From Candidatus Berkiella aquae (GTDB taxonomy: Bacteria; Pseudomonadota; Gammaproteobacteria; Berkiellales; Berkiellaceae), in the NCBI RefSeq assembly GCF_001431295.2, contig NZ_LKAJ02000001.1, forward strand, positions 3,348,001 through 3,412,000: a stretch of DNA of 64,000 nucleotides, read 5' to 3'. Numbering within the stretch: position 1 is the stretch's first letter; each line of letters starts with the position of its first letter. Shown one piece after another: positions 16,442 through 24,751 of this stretch. Below the pieces are notes generated by a model, which saw only the letters and a list, made by a program, of their open reading frames with translations, was not told where the DNA came from and made no database searches. The position numbers and the translations under genes were made by a program.

Positions 16442-17037
16442 TCATAATGACCTTGTTGCAAAAACTCGCTTACACGAATCATTGTCGTTAATAGCACTAA
16501 TATCACAAATACCGAACCCAACAATCTAAATTGTTCAGGACAAAGTATCATTGCAATAAAGAAAAGAAAGGCTTCAAAACGCTCTACTAATCCTTTGCTG
16601 TAATGAAAGTGCTTTTCAGTATTATTAACTGAAAAAATGCCTATCACAAGAAATGAAGTGACACAGCATAAAATGCTACCTAACATCAAAATCGATAGAA
16701 AACCACGTGTTTGAGGGGAGATCCAATAGAGTCCTAAAATAATAGCAAACTCGACCAAGCGATCTGTCACAATATCTAAGACAACGCCTGATGAAGTCAC
16801 ACTATCCATTTTGCGCGCCACAGCACCATCTAAAATGTCACAATACCCTGAAAATAATAACAAGATACAAGCCAGGAGGGGAGATTGACTGATTAACGCA
16901 ACACCGGCCCCAACACCACTTAACCCTGCTAATAAGGTAATTTGCTTTGGCTGCAAAATAGTTTTCGCGGCAAGATGCGTAGCTATACCATCAACGCAGT
17001 ATCTTGAAAATACAGGACGCAAATAATTTTCTAACAT
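16429..17037 (-). CDS. CDP-alcohol phosphatidyltransferase family protein
   Basis: A 202-aa integral membrane enzyme with the complete family motif D67-x2-D70-G71-x2-A74-R75-x8-G84-x3-D88-x3-D92 (DILDGAVARKMDSV...). About five further hydrophobic segments follow. The family moves a CDP-linked phosphatidyl group onto an alcohol such as glycerol phosphate, serine or inositol. The acceptor is unclear; the chain is not a clear match to PgsA or PssA. It overlaps ubiK tail to tail by 13 bases. Confidence 0.85.
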   Translation of the reverse strand: MLENYLRPVFSRYCVDGIATHLAAKTILQPKQITLLAGLSGVGAGVALISQSPLLACILLLFSGYCDILDGAVARKMDSVTSSGVVLDIVTDRLVEFAIILGLYWISPQTRGFLSILMLGSILCCVTSFLVIGIFSVNNTEKHFHYSKGLVERFEAFLFFIAMILCPEQFRLLGSVFVILVLLTTMIRVSEFLQQGHYDQDD

Positions 17038-17115
17038 AAATTGGCCTCACTGCTTTCCTACGCCTTTGTTAATCAACTATCTTTAAATAAGGTGCATGTC
17101 GGTAAAGGAAATACC

Positions 17116-18567
17116 GTGAATCTACGCTCTCGTCTGCTAATGATAGGATGCTTTGTTTTGCTTGTGCAAATGATTGGCATAGCAAGCCTCTATTATTTTT
17201 CTATTTATCCAGACATTGAAGGGCTGGAAAAAACGGCAGTTGAGAAAGATCTTCATCGGAGTTTGGAAACTTTTCAACGACAACTTTATACTCTAGAACA
17301 AAATACACAATTGCTCACTTTACAGCCTAACATCTGGGAACTGGCTAATAGTGAAACGATTCCCCAAAACATCCCCCGAGATCCCCTCTTGGAAAAGATG
17401 GTGCAATATGAAATCAATCTCATGTACATCCTCAGCACTGATAAAAAAGTGATTTGGGAAGAAATCATTGATCTGAGTAACGAACAATCTTATCCACATC
17501 AAGGTTTTTTAACCTCTTTGTGGGAAAATTATCCAGGATTTTTAGAACATCCTTCGATGATGAGCTTGCAAGCCGGTATTTATAACAGCTCATTAGGCCC
17601 TATGTATCTTGTTTCAACGCCTATTGCTGACAACAAAGATCCACAATTAGTCAGAGGGATCCTTATCGTTGGTCGCTTGATTACCCCTGAAGTTATTCAA
17701 TTTTTGGAGCATCTCACCTATACCAATATGAAAATATGGCCGCTTGAAGGAGCCACGTTAAGTGATAAGCATCTTAGTATTATTCAACGCATTCAAAAAA
17801 CAGGGGCTAATTCTCTCATTGTGCGCGATCATAATACGTTACATGGTTATATGTCGCTGCCCGATCTGAGTGGCAAGCCCAATCTTTTGATTTCTATTTT
17901 TAAAAACAGAATTCTCAAAAGCTTTGTCAATATTGTACTGTTAGAAAATGTTGCTATCTTTTTCGCCATGCAAATTTTGTTTTTGATACTGTTGTTTTAC
18001 CTAATTCGTCATTTCTTAGTGGTACCAGCCAATCAATTGATTAACGAGATACAGCTAACCGATAAAAAGTGGACACCGCCAAACTTAGCTGTCAACCCCG
18101 AAAGCGATATGGGTCAACTCAACATCGCTATTACGCATTTTATGGCTCGTCAACATAATCAACTGGTTCATGACACTACCATGGCTTATCGTGAAGGGAT
18201 GTCCCAGGCGAGACAAGATTTATATCAAGAATTTGAAGAAACACTGTTACCATTGTTCCAAGGATTGGATTGGCTAGAGAAAAAGCTTTCTAACTTACCC
18301 ATCAATGATATTGAATGGATTGTTGCTGAAGGCAAAACGGGGCAGATAACCCCCTCACAATGGCCAAAATATACTGAAAGATTACAGACAATTAATGAAG
18401 AGCTACGACGTCAGCAAAAGGAAATGCGTCAACATATTTACGAAATACACACAAAAACCTTGCGTAATGCCGCGGTATTACGCACGATTTCACGCAGTTT
18501 AGATCCGACGAGACAATTGACACCAATTGGTGTTCAATATAAGGGAAAATTATCAACAACTAGATAA
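17116..18567 (+). CDS. CHASE4-like membrane sensor without output domain
   Basis: The GTG at 17116 follows AAAGGA with proper spacing and gives 483 aa; a TTG at 17041 adds an unlikely 25-residue leader. TM1 is at about residues 7-28. An extracytoplasmic domain of about 245 residues follows with CHASE4-type features (VEKDLHRSLETFQRQLYTLEQ, then NLMYILSTDKKVIWEE). TM2 is at about 279-304, followed by a HAMP-like linker. The cytoplasmic tail is coiled coil, with no kinase, GGDEF, EAL or MCP module. It could signal through a partner protein or act as a structural sensor. Confidence 0.6.
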   Translation: MNLRSRLLMIGCFVLLVQMIGIASLYYFSIYPDIEGLEKTAVEKDLHRSLETFQRQLYTLEQNTQLLTLQPNIWELANSETIPQNIPRDPLLEKMVQYEINLMYILSTDKKVIWEEIIDLSNEQSYPHQGFLTSLWENYPGFLEHPSMMSLQAGIYNSSLGPMYLVSTPIADNKDPQLVRGILIVGRLITPEVIQFLEHLTYTNMKIWPLEGATLSDKHLSIIQRIQKTGANSLIVRDHNTLHGYMSLPDLSGKPNLLISIFKNRILKSFVNIVLLENVAIFFAMQILFLILLFYLIRHFLVVPANQLINEIQLTDKKWTPPNLAVNPESDMGQLNIAITHFMARQHNQLVHDTTMAYREGMSQARQDLYQEFEETLLPLFQGLDWLEKKLSNLPINDIEWIVAEGKTGQITPSQWPKYTERLQTINEELRRQQKEMRQHIYEIHTKTLRNAAVLRTISRSLDPTRQLTPIGVQYKGKLSTTR

Positions 18568-18617
18568 ATGTAACAACATCTTTTATGATTTCATGAAACA
18601 ATATTTAGAGGCGCCCA

Positions 18618-20591
18618 GTGTCCAGCTTTAAAATTCTCTTAATCATTCTCGGGCTTGCTGTCGTAATTGTCTCCATTTTACGACGCATGCACCTGCCTCC
18701 TATTTTAGGCTACCTGATTGCTGGCGCCCTAGTGGGTCCTTATGGATTGGGTTTACTGGAAAGTAAGGAAGAGATCCGTTACATAGCTGAATTCGGCGTG
18801 GTTTTCTTGTTATTTTCAATTGGTCTTGAGTTATCGTTGCCAAAACTGGTTTCGATGCGCCGAGCGCTTTTGGGCCTTGGTGGGATGCAAGTACTGCTTT
18901 GTACAGCACTCGCTTTAGTGGTTGCTAAATTTGCAGGCCTTGGTTGGCCAGCTGCAATCGCCGTCTCTGGCGCATTGGCTTTATCATCGACCGCCGTTGC
19001 AACCAAGCAGCTGGTTGAACAGGATGAACTGCATCAAACACATGGCAAGCTCGCTTTAGCTATTTTGCTTTTTCAAGATTTAGCTGCTGTACCCTTTTTG
19101 ATTGTGGTTCCTGCCTTAGCAGGTAGTGGGCAAGATTCGGTTATGACCGTGCTCCTCGTTCGTATTGGCGTGGGCACCCTTATCTTCCTTATCATGCTTG
19201 CTGCAGGCCGTTGGTTACTACGTCCTCTATTTCATCATATTGCTCAGGCAAGATCGTCCGAACTATTCATGCTCACGGCTTTGTTAGTCGTTTTAGCTTC
19301 TGCATTCTTAACTGAGCATTATGGACTCTCTGCTGCTTTAGGTGCCTTTCTTGCAGGTGTGATGCTCGCAGAAACAGAATATGCACATCAAATCGAATCC
19401 GACATCCAGCCTTTTCGTGATATTTTGCTCGGGTTATTCTTTATCTCAGTTGGGCTTGTCCTTGACCCTCGTGTGGTCGTCTCGGACTGGCCATGGATAT
19501 TAAGTATTTTAGTTTCATTAATTATCTTTAAAACGATTGTTATCACTTGGTTGGCAAAATTTGCCAATGTCTCACCTATCAGTGCATTACGTACCGGGCT
19601 TATTTTGGCTCAAGGTGGTGAATTTGGTTTGTTCCTTCTAGCCGTAGCGCTTGATAAAAATGTGATAGATCTGCATTCCAATCAAATTGTGATTGCTGCG
19701 ATTGTCATTAGCATGGCAGTTTCACCTTTACTCATCCGCAAAAGCGAGATGATAGCCACTTTTATCTTGAAGTGCCTGGGTAAAGGGAGCACTAACGAAC
19801 AAACTGAAGATTTATCAAACGCTCCTAAAAATCAAGAAGATCATGTGATCATCTGTGGTTATGGTCGTGTTGGCCAAACACTAGCACGCTTTTTAGAATA
19901 TGAAGGCATTCCTTATGTGGGACTTGATGTGGATCCGGTCCGTTTACGCGAAGCAAGGGCTGCTGCAGAGCCCGTATTCTTTGGCGATCCCGCCCAAGAA
20001 AGTGTACTCGTTGCCGCCGGCATTAAAGATGCGAAAATGCTCATTATCGCTTTTTCGAATCCTAAGCAAGCACTCAAAATATTACGCAATGTACGGCATT
20101 TAAACAAAGATATTCCCGTGCTCGTACGTACAACTGATGATAGCGACCTAGAAGCTTTGCAAATCGCTGGCGCAACAGAAGTCATTCCAGATAAGTTAGA
20201 ATCTAGCTTAATGCTAGCTTCTCATATGCTGATTTTGCTTGGACAATCACCCGCAAAAGCACAGCAGCAAGTGAAGGAAGTCAAAGCCAATCGCTATAAA
20301 TTCCTTCGCGGCTTTTATGAAGGTGAAAAAATTGGCCACTTGGAAAATGTTTCAACTGAACGTACACACTTACATGCAGTTGAATTAACTGAAGGGGCTT
20401 ATGCGGTTGGCAAAACCTTAGAAGAGCTGATTGCAAAAAATATTCCGATTTCACTATCGTCATTTTCGCGCGCTGGCTACAAATGCCAAGAACCTGCAGC
20501 TCATACTATTTTACAAGCAGGTGACGTCTTAGTGATTGCCGGTACCAATCAAGAAATCTTTAACGTTGAAGAAAAACTACTTCAAGGTTAA
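18618..20591 (+). CDS. kefB: KefB/KefC-type monovalent cation:proton antiporter with RCK domains
   Basis: The GTG at 18618 follows GAGG. The 657-aa protein has a CPA2 exchanger domain (residues 1 to about 385, about 12 helices; SSTAVATKQL, LLFQDLAAVPFL, GAFLAGVMLAE, AQGGEFGLFL). A TrkA-N domain follows at 410-525 (VIICGYGRVGQTLARFLE, DPVRLREARAAAEPVFFGD), then a TrkA-C domain at about 565-655. The family exports K+ in exchange for H+, often gated by glutathione adducts. The choice between KefB, KefC and YbaL is uncertain. No KefF/KefG ancillary gene is adjacent. Confidence 0.85.
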   Translation: MSSFKILLIILGLAVVIVSILRRMHLPPILGYLIAGALVGPYGLGLLESKEEIRYIAEFGVVFLLFSIGLELSLPKLVSMRRALLGLGGMQVLLCTALALVVAKFAGLGWPAAIAVSGALALSSTAVATKQLVEQDELHQTHGKLALAILLFQDLAAVPFLIVVPALAGSGQDSVMTVLLVRIGVGTLIFLIMLAAGRWLLRPLFHHIAQARSSELFMLTALLVVLASAFLTEHYGLSAALGAFLAGVMLAETEYAHQIESDIQPFRDILLGLFFISVGLVLDPRVVVSDWPWILSILVSLIIFKTIVITWLAKFANVSPISALRTGLILAQGGEFGLFLLAVALDKNVIDLHSNQIVIAAIVISMAVSPLLIRKSEMIATFILKCLGKGSTNEQTEDLSNAPKNQEDHVIICGYGRVGQTLARFLEYEGIPYVGLDVDPVRLREARAAAEPVFFGDPAQESVLVAAGIKDAKMLIIAFSNPKQALKILRNVRHLNKDIPVLVRTTDDSDLEALQIAGATEVIPDKLESSLMLASHMLILLGQSPAKAQQQVKEVKANRYKFLRGFYEGEKIGHLENVSTERTHLHAVELTEGAYAVGKTLEELIAKNIPISLSSFSRAGYKCQEPAAHTILQAGDVLVIAGTNQEIFNVEEKLLQG

Positions 20592-20604
20592 ACATCGTTC
20601 CCCA

Positions 20605-20645
20605 GGCGGACACCTGTCTACGCTAAAGTAAGCAGAGGTCCGCCC
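20605..20645. repeat. Palindrome of the GGCGGAC family
   Basis: GGCGGACACCTGT (from 20605) faces AGAGGTCCGCC (20634-20644). Its minus strand reads GGCGGACC...GTGTCCGCC, the same core as the element at 15713. It starts 14 bases after the antiporter stop and may terminate that transcript. Confidence 0.55.
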
Positions 20646-20659
20646 CGGAGAAATTCCCA

Positions 20660-20768
20660 CCGTTCGTCTTTGCGAGCTTTTGAGCAGCAATCCATCTTGA
20701 AATCTTTCTTATTGCACCATTTGAGCCAGCCTTAAAATAGATTGCTTCGCTTGCGCTCGCAATGACGG
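20660..20768. repeat. Dispersed inverted-repeat element (ATTGCGAG...GAAGCAATC type)
   Basis: The left arm (20660-20693) and right arm (20740-20768) are imperfect inverted copies sharing GTC-TTGCGAGC and AGCAATC. On the minus strand the right arm reads CATTGCGAGCGCAAGCG then AAGCAATC, a sequence that recurs as an intergenic repeat in many proteobacterial genomes. Only one copy is seen in this window. Confidence 0.6.
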
Positions 20769-20797
20769 AACTCTCAGAGTCCACCCTAATACAAATA

Positions 20798-20853
20798 ACC
20801 CCGTAGGGGTGAACGATAATAGTCCCGTGTAAATTTGACGAGCGTTGCTCGTC
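20798..20853. repeat. Two small perfect hairpins in the antiporter-comM gap
   Basis: ACCCC/AGGGGT (20798-20810) and GACGAGC/GCTCGTC (20837-20853) are closely spaced. They follow the 20660 element and precede the 20891 element, so the 485-base gap 20592-21076 is nearly all palindromic sequence and holds no credible gene. Confidence 0.5.
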
Positions 20854-20890
20854 TAACGCCACATGGGGAACAAAAAAGACGAAGATTAGG

Positions 20891-21015
20891 GCCTATCGAG
20901 CCTTTTTGCTTTAGACAAGGCGGCAAGTTATTGAGTGACAGGAATGTATTCTGATACATGACTGTTGCGAAATAACGCAGCCAACACAGTATAAAGCAAA
21001 AAGGAGAAGATAGGC
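20891..21015. repeat. 125-bp palindromic element with a core shared at 35335
   Basis: Outer arms GCCTATC (20891-20897) and GATAGGC (21009-21015), then 13-bp perfect arms CCTTTTTGCTTTA (20901-20913) and TAAAGCAAAAAGG (20992-21004). The centre has TGTAT (20945-20949) and ATACA (20954-20958) within GGA-TGTAT-loop-ATACATGA, flanked by GGCGxCAAG and CAACA. The same core, with different outer arms, is at 35335-35465. It has no coding capacity and resembles a MITE. Confidence 0.65.
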
Positions 21016-21076
21016 GGTTGGCTAGGTGATTAGGGGTTTGCTATATTCCCGCCGTTTTTTGGCTGGGAGCAGAAAG

Positions 21077-22585
21077 ATGTCGCTCGCTATTGTTTATAGT
21101 CGTGCCTGTTTTGGTATTGAAGCGCCTCAAGTAGTGGTTGAAACGCATTTATCACGCGGTTTGCCGCAATTTACGATTGTTGGTTTACCTGAAGCGGCGG
21201 TGAAAGAAAGTAAAGACAGGGTTCGTAGTGCACTCTTGCAAAGTGGCTATGAATTTCCTAAAAAGCGAATTACCGTTAACTTAGCACCAGCAGATATCCC
21301 CAAAGAAGGGGGACGATACGATTTACCTATCGCGATCAGCATTTTACTCGCCTCAGAACAATTAAGCTGCGCTAATATTAGTGAATATGAATTTGCGGGT
21401 GAGTTATCATTAAGTGGTGAATTAAGACGCATAAAAGGCGTCTTGCCACTTGCTTTAGCAACCCAAAAAATAAAACGACAACTGATTATTCCCCTGGATA
21501 ATCAAGATGAAGCCAGTTGGGTTTCTCCGATGATCACTTATGCAATGCCCACTTTTAGTCGTGTTTGTGCGCATCTTAGTGGGCTTCACCCCTATCTTCC
21601 CTTACGTACAAGTGAAGCGCTGCAATTTTCACTATCAAGTGATACTTGCCTTTCCGAAGTTTGCGGCCAACCTCATGCCAAAAGGGCGTTAGAAATAGCC
21701 GCCGCAGGTGCTCATAGTTTACTGATGGTAGGGCCTCCTGGTACTGGCAAAACCATGCTCGCCAGTCGATTGAGTTCTATCTTACCACCACTTTCATTAA
21801 ATGAAGCGTTAGAAATAGCCGCTATCTATTCGATTAGCCATCAAGGATTTGAAGCGCGCTCTTTACGAAGGCGCCCTTTTCGTCGTCCTCATCATACCGC
21901 TTCAGCGGTCTCACTTGTCGGTGGCGGGCGCTATCCTTTACCGGGTGAAATTTCATTAGCGCATCATGGGGTGCTTTTTTTAGATGAATTACCTGAATTT
22001 AGTCGACATGTACTAGAAGTGCTGCGTGAACCGCTGGAATCGGGTCGAGTTCATTTATCTCGCGCCCAAGGTCAAGCAGAATACCCGGCAAGTTGTCAGT
22101 TGATTGCAGCGATGAATCCTTGTCCTTGTGGTTATTTATCAAGTACGCAGCATCACTGTCACTGCACCAGTGAACAAATTCAACGTTATCGAAATAAAAT
22201 ATCAGGACCTTTACTTGACAGAATTGATATGCATATTGAAGTGCCAGCCCTCGCTGCAAAACAACTCGCGGCCTTTGAACCTCAACAAGAAGAAAGTAGC
22301 GAAATCATTCAAACACGTGTACTTCAAGCACGTGCTTTACAACAACAACGTTGTTCCTTACCGAATGCAAAATTAACCAACCGTGATATCGTTGCTTTTT
22401 GCAAGTTAGATAATCAAGCCGAACAGTTATTAACAACTGCCATGGAAAAATTAGGAATATCAGCCAGAGCTTATCATCGCATTCTAAAGGTTGCTCGCAC
22501 GATTGCTGACCTGAATAATTCAGAAAGCATCCAAAGTATGCACATTGCTGAAGCGATTCAATTTCGAAAATATGATAGACATTAA
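21077..22585 (+). CDS. comM: YifB/ComM-family Mg-chelatase-like AAA+ ATPase
   Basis: The ATG at 21077, preceded by GGGAG, gives 502 aa with the standard start MSLAIVYSRACFGIEAP; a longer frame upstream is unlikely. Residues 1-170 form the Lon-like N-domain (PQFTIVGLPEAAVKESKDRVRSAL). The AAA+ core has Walker A GPPGTGKTM and Walker B LFLDELPEF, then ALREPLE-type VLREPLESGRV and CPCGY with a zinc-like cysteine cluster. ComM drives branch migration and integration of heterologous DNA in natural transformation. No other competence gene is nearby. Confidence 0.93.
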   Translation: MSLAIVYSRACFGIEAPQVVVETHLSRGLPQFTIVGLPEAAVKESKDRVRSALLQSGYEFPKKRITVNLAPADIPKEGGRYDLPIAISILLASEQLSCANISEYEFAGELSLSGELRRIKGVLPLALATQKIKRQLIIPLDNQDEASWVSPMITYAMPTFSRVCAHLSGLHPYLPLRTSEALQFSLSSDTCLSEVCGQPHAKRALEIAAAGAHSLLMVGPPGTGKTMLASRLSSILPPLSLNEALEIAAIYSISHQGFEARSLRRRPFRRPHHTASAVSLVGGGRYPLPGEISLAHHGVLFLDELPEFSRHVLEVLREPLESGRVHLSRAQGQAEYPASCQLIAAMNPCPCGYLSSTQHHCHCTSEQIQRYRNKISGPLLDRIDMHIEVPALAAKQLAAFEPQQEESSEIIQTRVLQARALQQQRCSLPNAKLTNRDIVAFCKLDNQAEQLLTTAMEKLGISARAYHRILKVARTIADLNNSESIQSMHIAEAIQFRKYDRH

Positions 22586-22594
22586 TTATAGGTT

Positions 22595-22625
22595 AGAATA
22601 TACCCTTCGCAGCTGTGGGTATTCT
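22595..22625. terminator. Stem-loop downstream of comM
   Basis: AGAATATACCC (22595-22605) pairs with GGGTATTCT (22617-22625) apart from a two-base bulge, 10 bases after the comM stop. No T tract follows, so this is a weak terminator candidate or RNA-stabilising hairpin. Confidence 0.35.
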
Positions 22626-22649
22626 CAATAGATAAGAAAGGATTCTTTT

Positions 22650-24689
22650 GTGATAGCGTTTAGCGCTTCTATTTTTTTAAGTGCGTTTTTACTTTTTATT
22701 ATCCAACCCTTGTTAGCAAAAACATTATTACCCTTATTTGGTGGCTCACCCGCCGTATGGTTATCAAACCTGGTTTTTTATCAAACCGCCTTATTAATCG
22801 GTTATGCTTATGCCTATTTTGTTACTAAGCTTTCTCGTCTATCATGGCAAGCGACCGTGCATTTTACTTTATTAGCATTCTCACTCTTATTATTACCCAT
22901 TACACCCGCAACCGAACTTTCGCTATTAACTTGGTGGCAACCATTAACTATTTTTGCCGTCCTTGGTTCTACTTTATTAATTCCTGTCATTGTTTTATCG
23001 GCAACCAGTCCATTACTGCAATACTGGTATTACCATAGCTATCATAGCGATTTTCCTTATCGCTATTATGCCTTATCCAATTTGGGATCGTTACTGGGCT
23101 TATTTGCCTTTCCGCTTTTACTCGAGCCTTTTTTAGGATTAAAAATTCAACTGACCACATGGTCTATTGGCTATACGCTATTTACAACAGCCTGTGCACT
23201 ATGCGCTTTCATTACCTTTAAACAGCATCAAGTTATTTCGAAAGAGAGAACTAACAACAAAACCAAGGTTCCCCGGCTTAATATCTTTTCATGGTTATTG
23301 CTAACCGCATTAAGCAGCGCTTTATTATTAACAACAACGCAAGTCATGATGCAAAATGTGATTGGTCTACCGTTATTATGGGTTATTCCTTTAGCGCTCT
23401 ATCTCATTAGCTTTATCATTGTTTTCTATCAACCCCGCTTGTATGTTTCTTGGGCATGGATCTCACTTTTCTTTTTGTTAACCGCCGGTATTATTTATTT
23501 ACCCACTCATCATCAGTTAACACTCGCAATTCAAGTACTTGCTTATACGTTATTACTTTTCTCAGGCTGCATGATTTGTCATGGTGAACTTTATCGTTTG
23601 AAACCCGATAAACAGCATTTGACCTTTTATTATCTCATGGTTGCCTTGGGTGGCGTCTTAGGAGGCCTCTTCGTTAATTTGGTCTCGCCACTCATCTTCA
23701 ATGAATGGTGGGATTTCTATGGCGCATTATTGCTTATTTTACTTTATGCTATTTTTGTTCCAATGCGCCAAGATCTCAACATTCTATCCAACCGTATCGT
23801 CATGCCTTTATCCTTATTAGCTTTTTTTGGTATAGCGACTTTGCTGATCGTTAATATAAAAGAGGCACATCGCGAATTTATTTTTGTCCATCGCAATTTT
23901 TTAGGAAAATTTGAGATTGTTGAACGCTATAAAAATGAAAATCGGCATCTATTGATTTTACGAAATGGCAACATTTTACATGGACAACAATATTTAGAAG
24001 CGCAAAAGCGTAGTTTACCCACAACTTATTACAGTCAGAAAAGCGGTCTTGGCGTAGCGATAGATTTTCTGCGGTATAATATCATTAATACCTCGCAACA
24101 CTTACGCATCGGCGCCATTGGTCTTGGTACAGGCACTATCGCTGCTTTGGGTCATAAAGGCGATTTTATTCGTTTTTATGAAATCGATCCCGATATTGAA
24201 AAAGTGGCTAATGAATATTTTTATTATCTGCGAGATAGCGCAGCAAAAATTGAAATCGATATTAATGACGGACGACTTGCGCTGGCGAAAGAATTACACC
24301 AAGGTTCACAGCAATATGATCTTATTGTGGTAGATGCTTTTAATGGTGATGCCATTCCTTTGCATCTATTAACGAAAGAGGCACTTGATATTTATCTTGG
24401 CCACCTCAAACAAAATGGTATTTTGGCTTTTCATATTTCCAGTCGTTATGTTGATCTTTATCCGCCTTTGCAAGCACTAGCCGCGCAGATGGGGTTGTTC
24501 TCCTATTTATCCTACCAGCCGCCTTCAGATGATCCTTGGATAGCGCATTCAGAATGGTTATTAATTAGTCGACAATCTGAAATCGGACTGTTTTTGTATA
24601 ATAAGAATGCCTTATCATTTAGAAATGTGCGAATGAACGATGTTTGGACAGATGATTTTAATTATCTTTTGCCAATTATTCGTTGGTAA
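22650..24689 (+). CDS. Membrane-anchored spermidine synthase-like protein (MFS/SpeE fusion type)
   Basis: The GTG at 22650 follows AAAGGA. Of 679 aa, the first 400 or so contain 11-13 hydrophobic helices. The C-terminal 240 residues form a Rossmann methyltransferase/spermidine-synthase fold: IGAIGLGTGTIAALGHKGD (SAM loop), FYEIDPDIEK, DGRLAL, and LIVVDAFNGDAIPLHLLTKEAL. The SpeE active-site DSTDP is replaced by DAFNG, so polyamine synthesis is unlikely. These fused proteins are widespread but their substrate is unknown. I see no functional link to its neighbours comM and rep. Confidence 0.8.
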   Translation: MIAFSASIFLSAFLLFIIQPLLAKTLLPLFGGSPAVWLSNLVFYQTALLIGYAYAYFVTKLSRLSWQATVHFTLLAFSLLLLPITPATELSLLTWWQPLTIFAVLGSTLLIPVIVLSATSPLLQYWYYHSYHSDFPYRYYALSNLGSLLGLFAFPLLLEPFLGLKIQLTTWSIGYTLFTTACALCAFITFKQHQVISKERTNNKTKVPRLNIFSWLLLTALSSALLLTTTQVMMQNVIGLPLLWVIPLALYLISFIIVFYQPRLYVSWAWISLFFLLTAGIIYLPTHHQLTLAIQVLAYTLLLFSGCMICHGELYRLKPDKQHLTFYYLMVALGGVLGGLFVNLVSPLIFNEWWDFYGALLLILLYAIFVPMRQDLNILSNRIVMPLSLLAFFGIATLLIVNIKEAHREFIFVHRNFLGKFEIVERYKNENRHLLILRNGNILHGQQYLEAQKRSLPTTYYSQKSGLGVAIDFLRYNIINTSQHLRIGAIGLGTGTIAALGHKGDFIRFYEIDPDIEKVANEYFYYLRDSAAKIEIDINDGRLALAKELHQGSQQYDLIVVDAFNGDAIPLHLLTKEALDIYLGHLKQNGILAFHISSRYVDLYPPLQALAAQMGLFSYLSYQPPSDDPWIAHSEWLLISRQSEIGLFLYNKNALSFRNVRMNDVWTDDFNYLLPIIRW

Positions 24690-24751
24690 CTTGATTGAAC
24701 AGGCCCAGATGATTTAAACTCCACGGCCCTTAAATATATAAAACGATACCC

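Noticed and set aside
20623-20862. Minus-strand frame of 79 codons in the antiporter-comM gap
   Set aside because: It runs through palindromic repeats and contains VIASASEAI, the usual translation of the ATTGCGAG...AAGCAATC repeat. No ribosome site.
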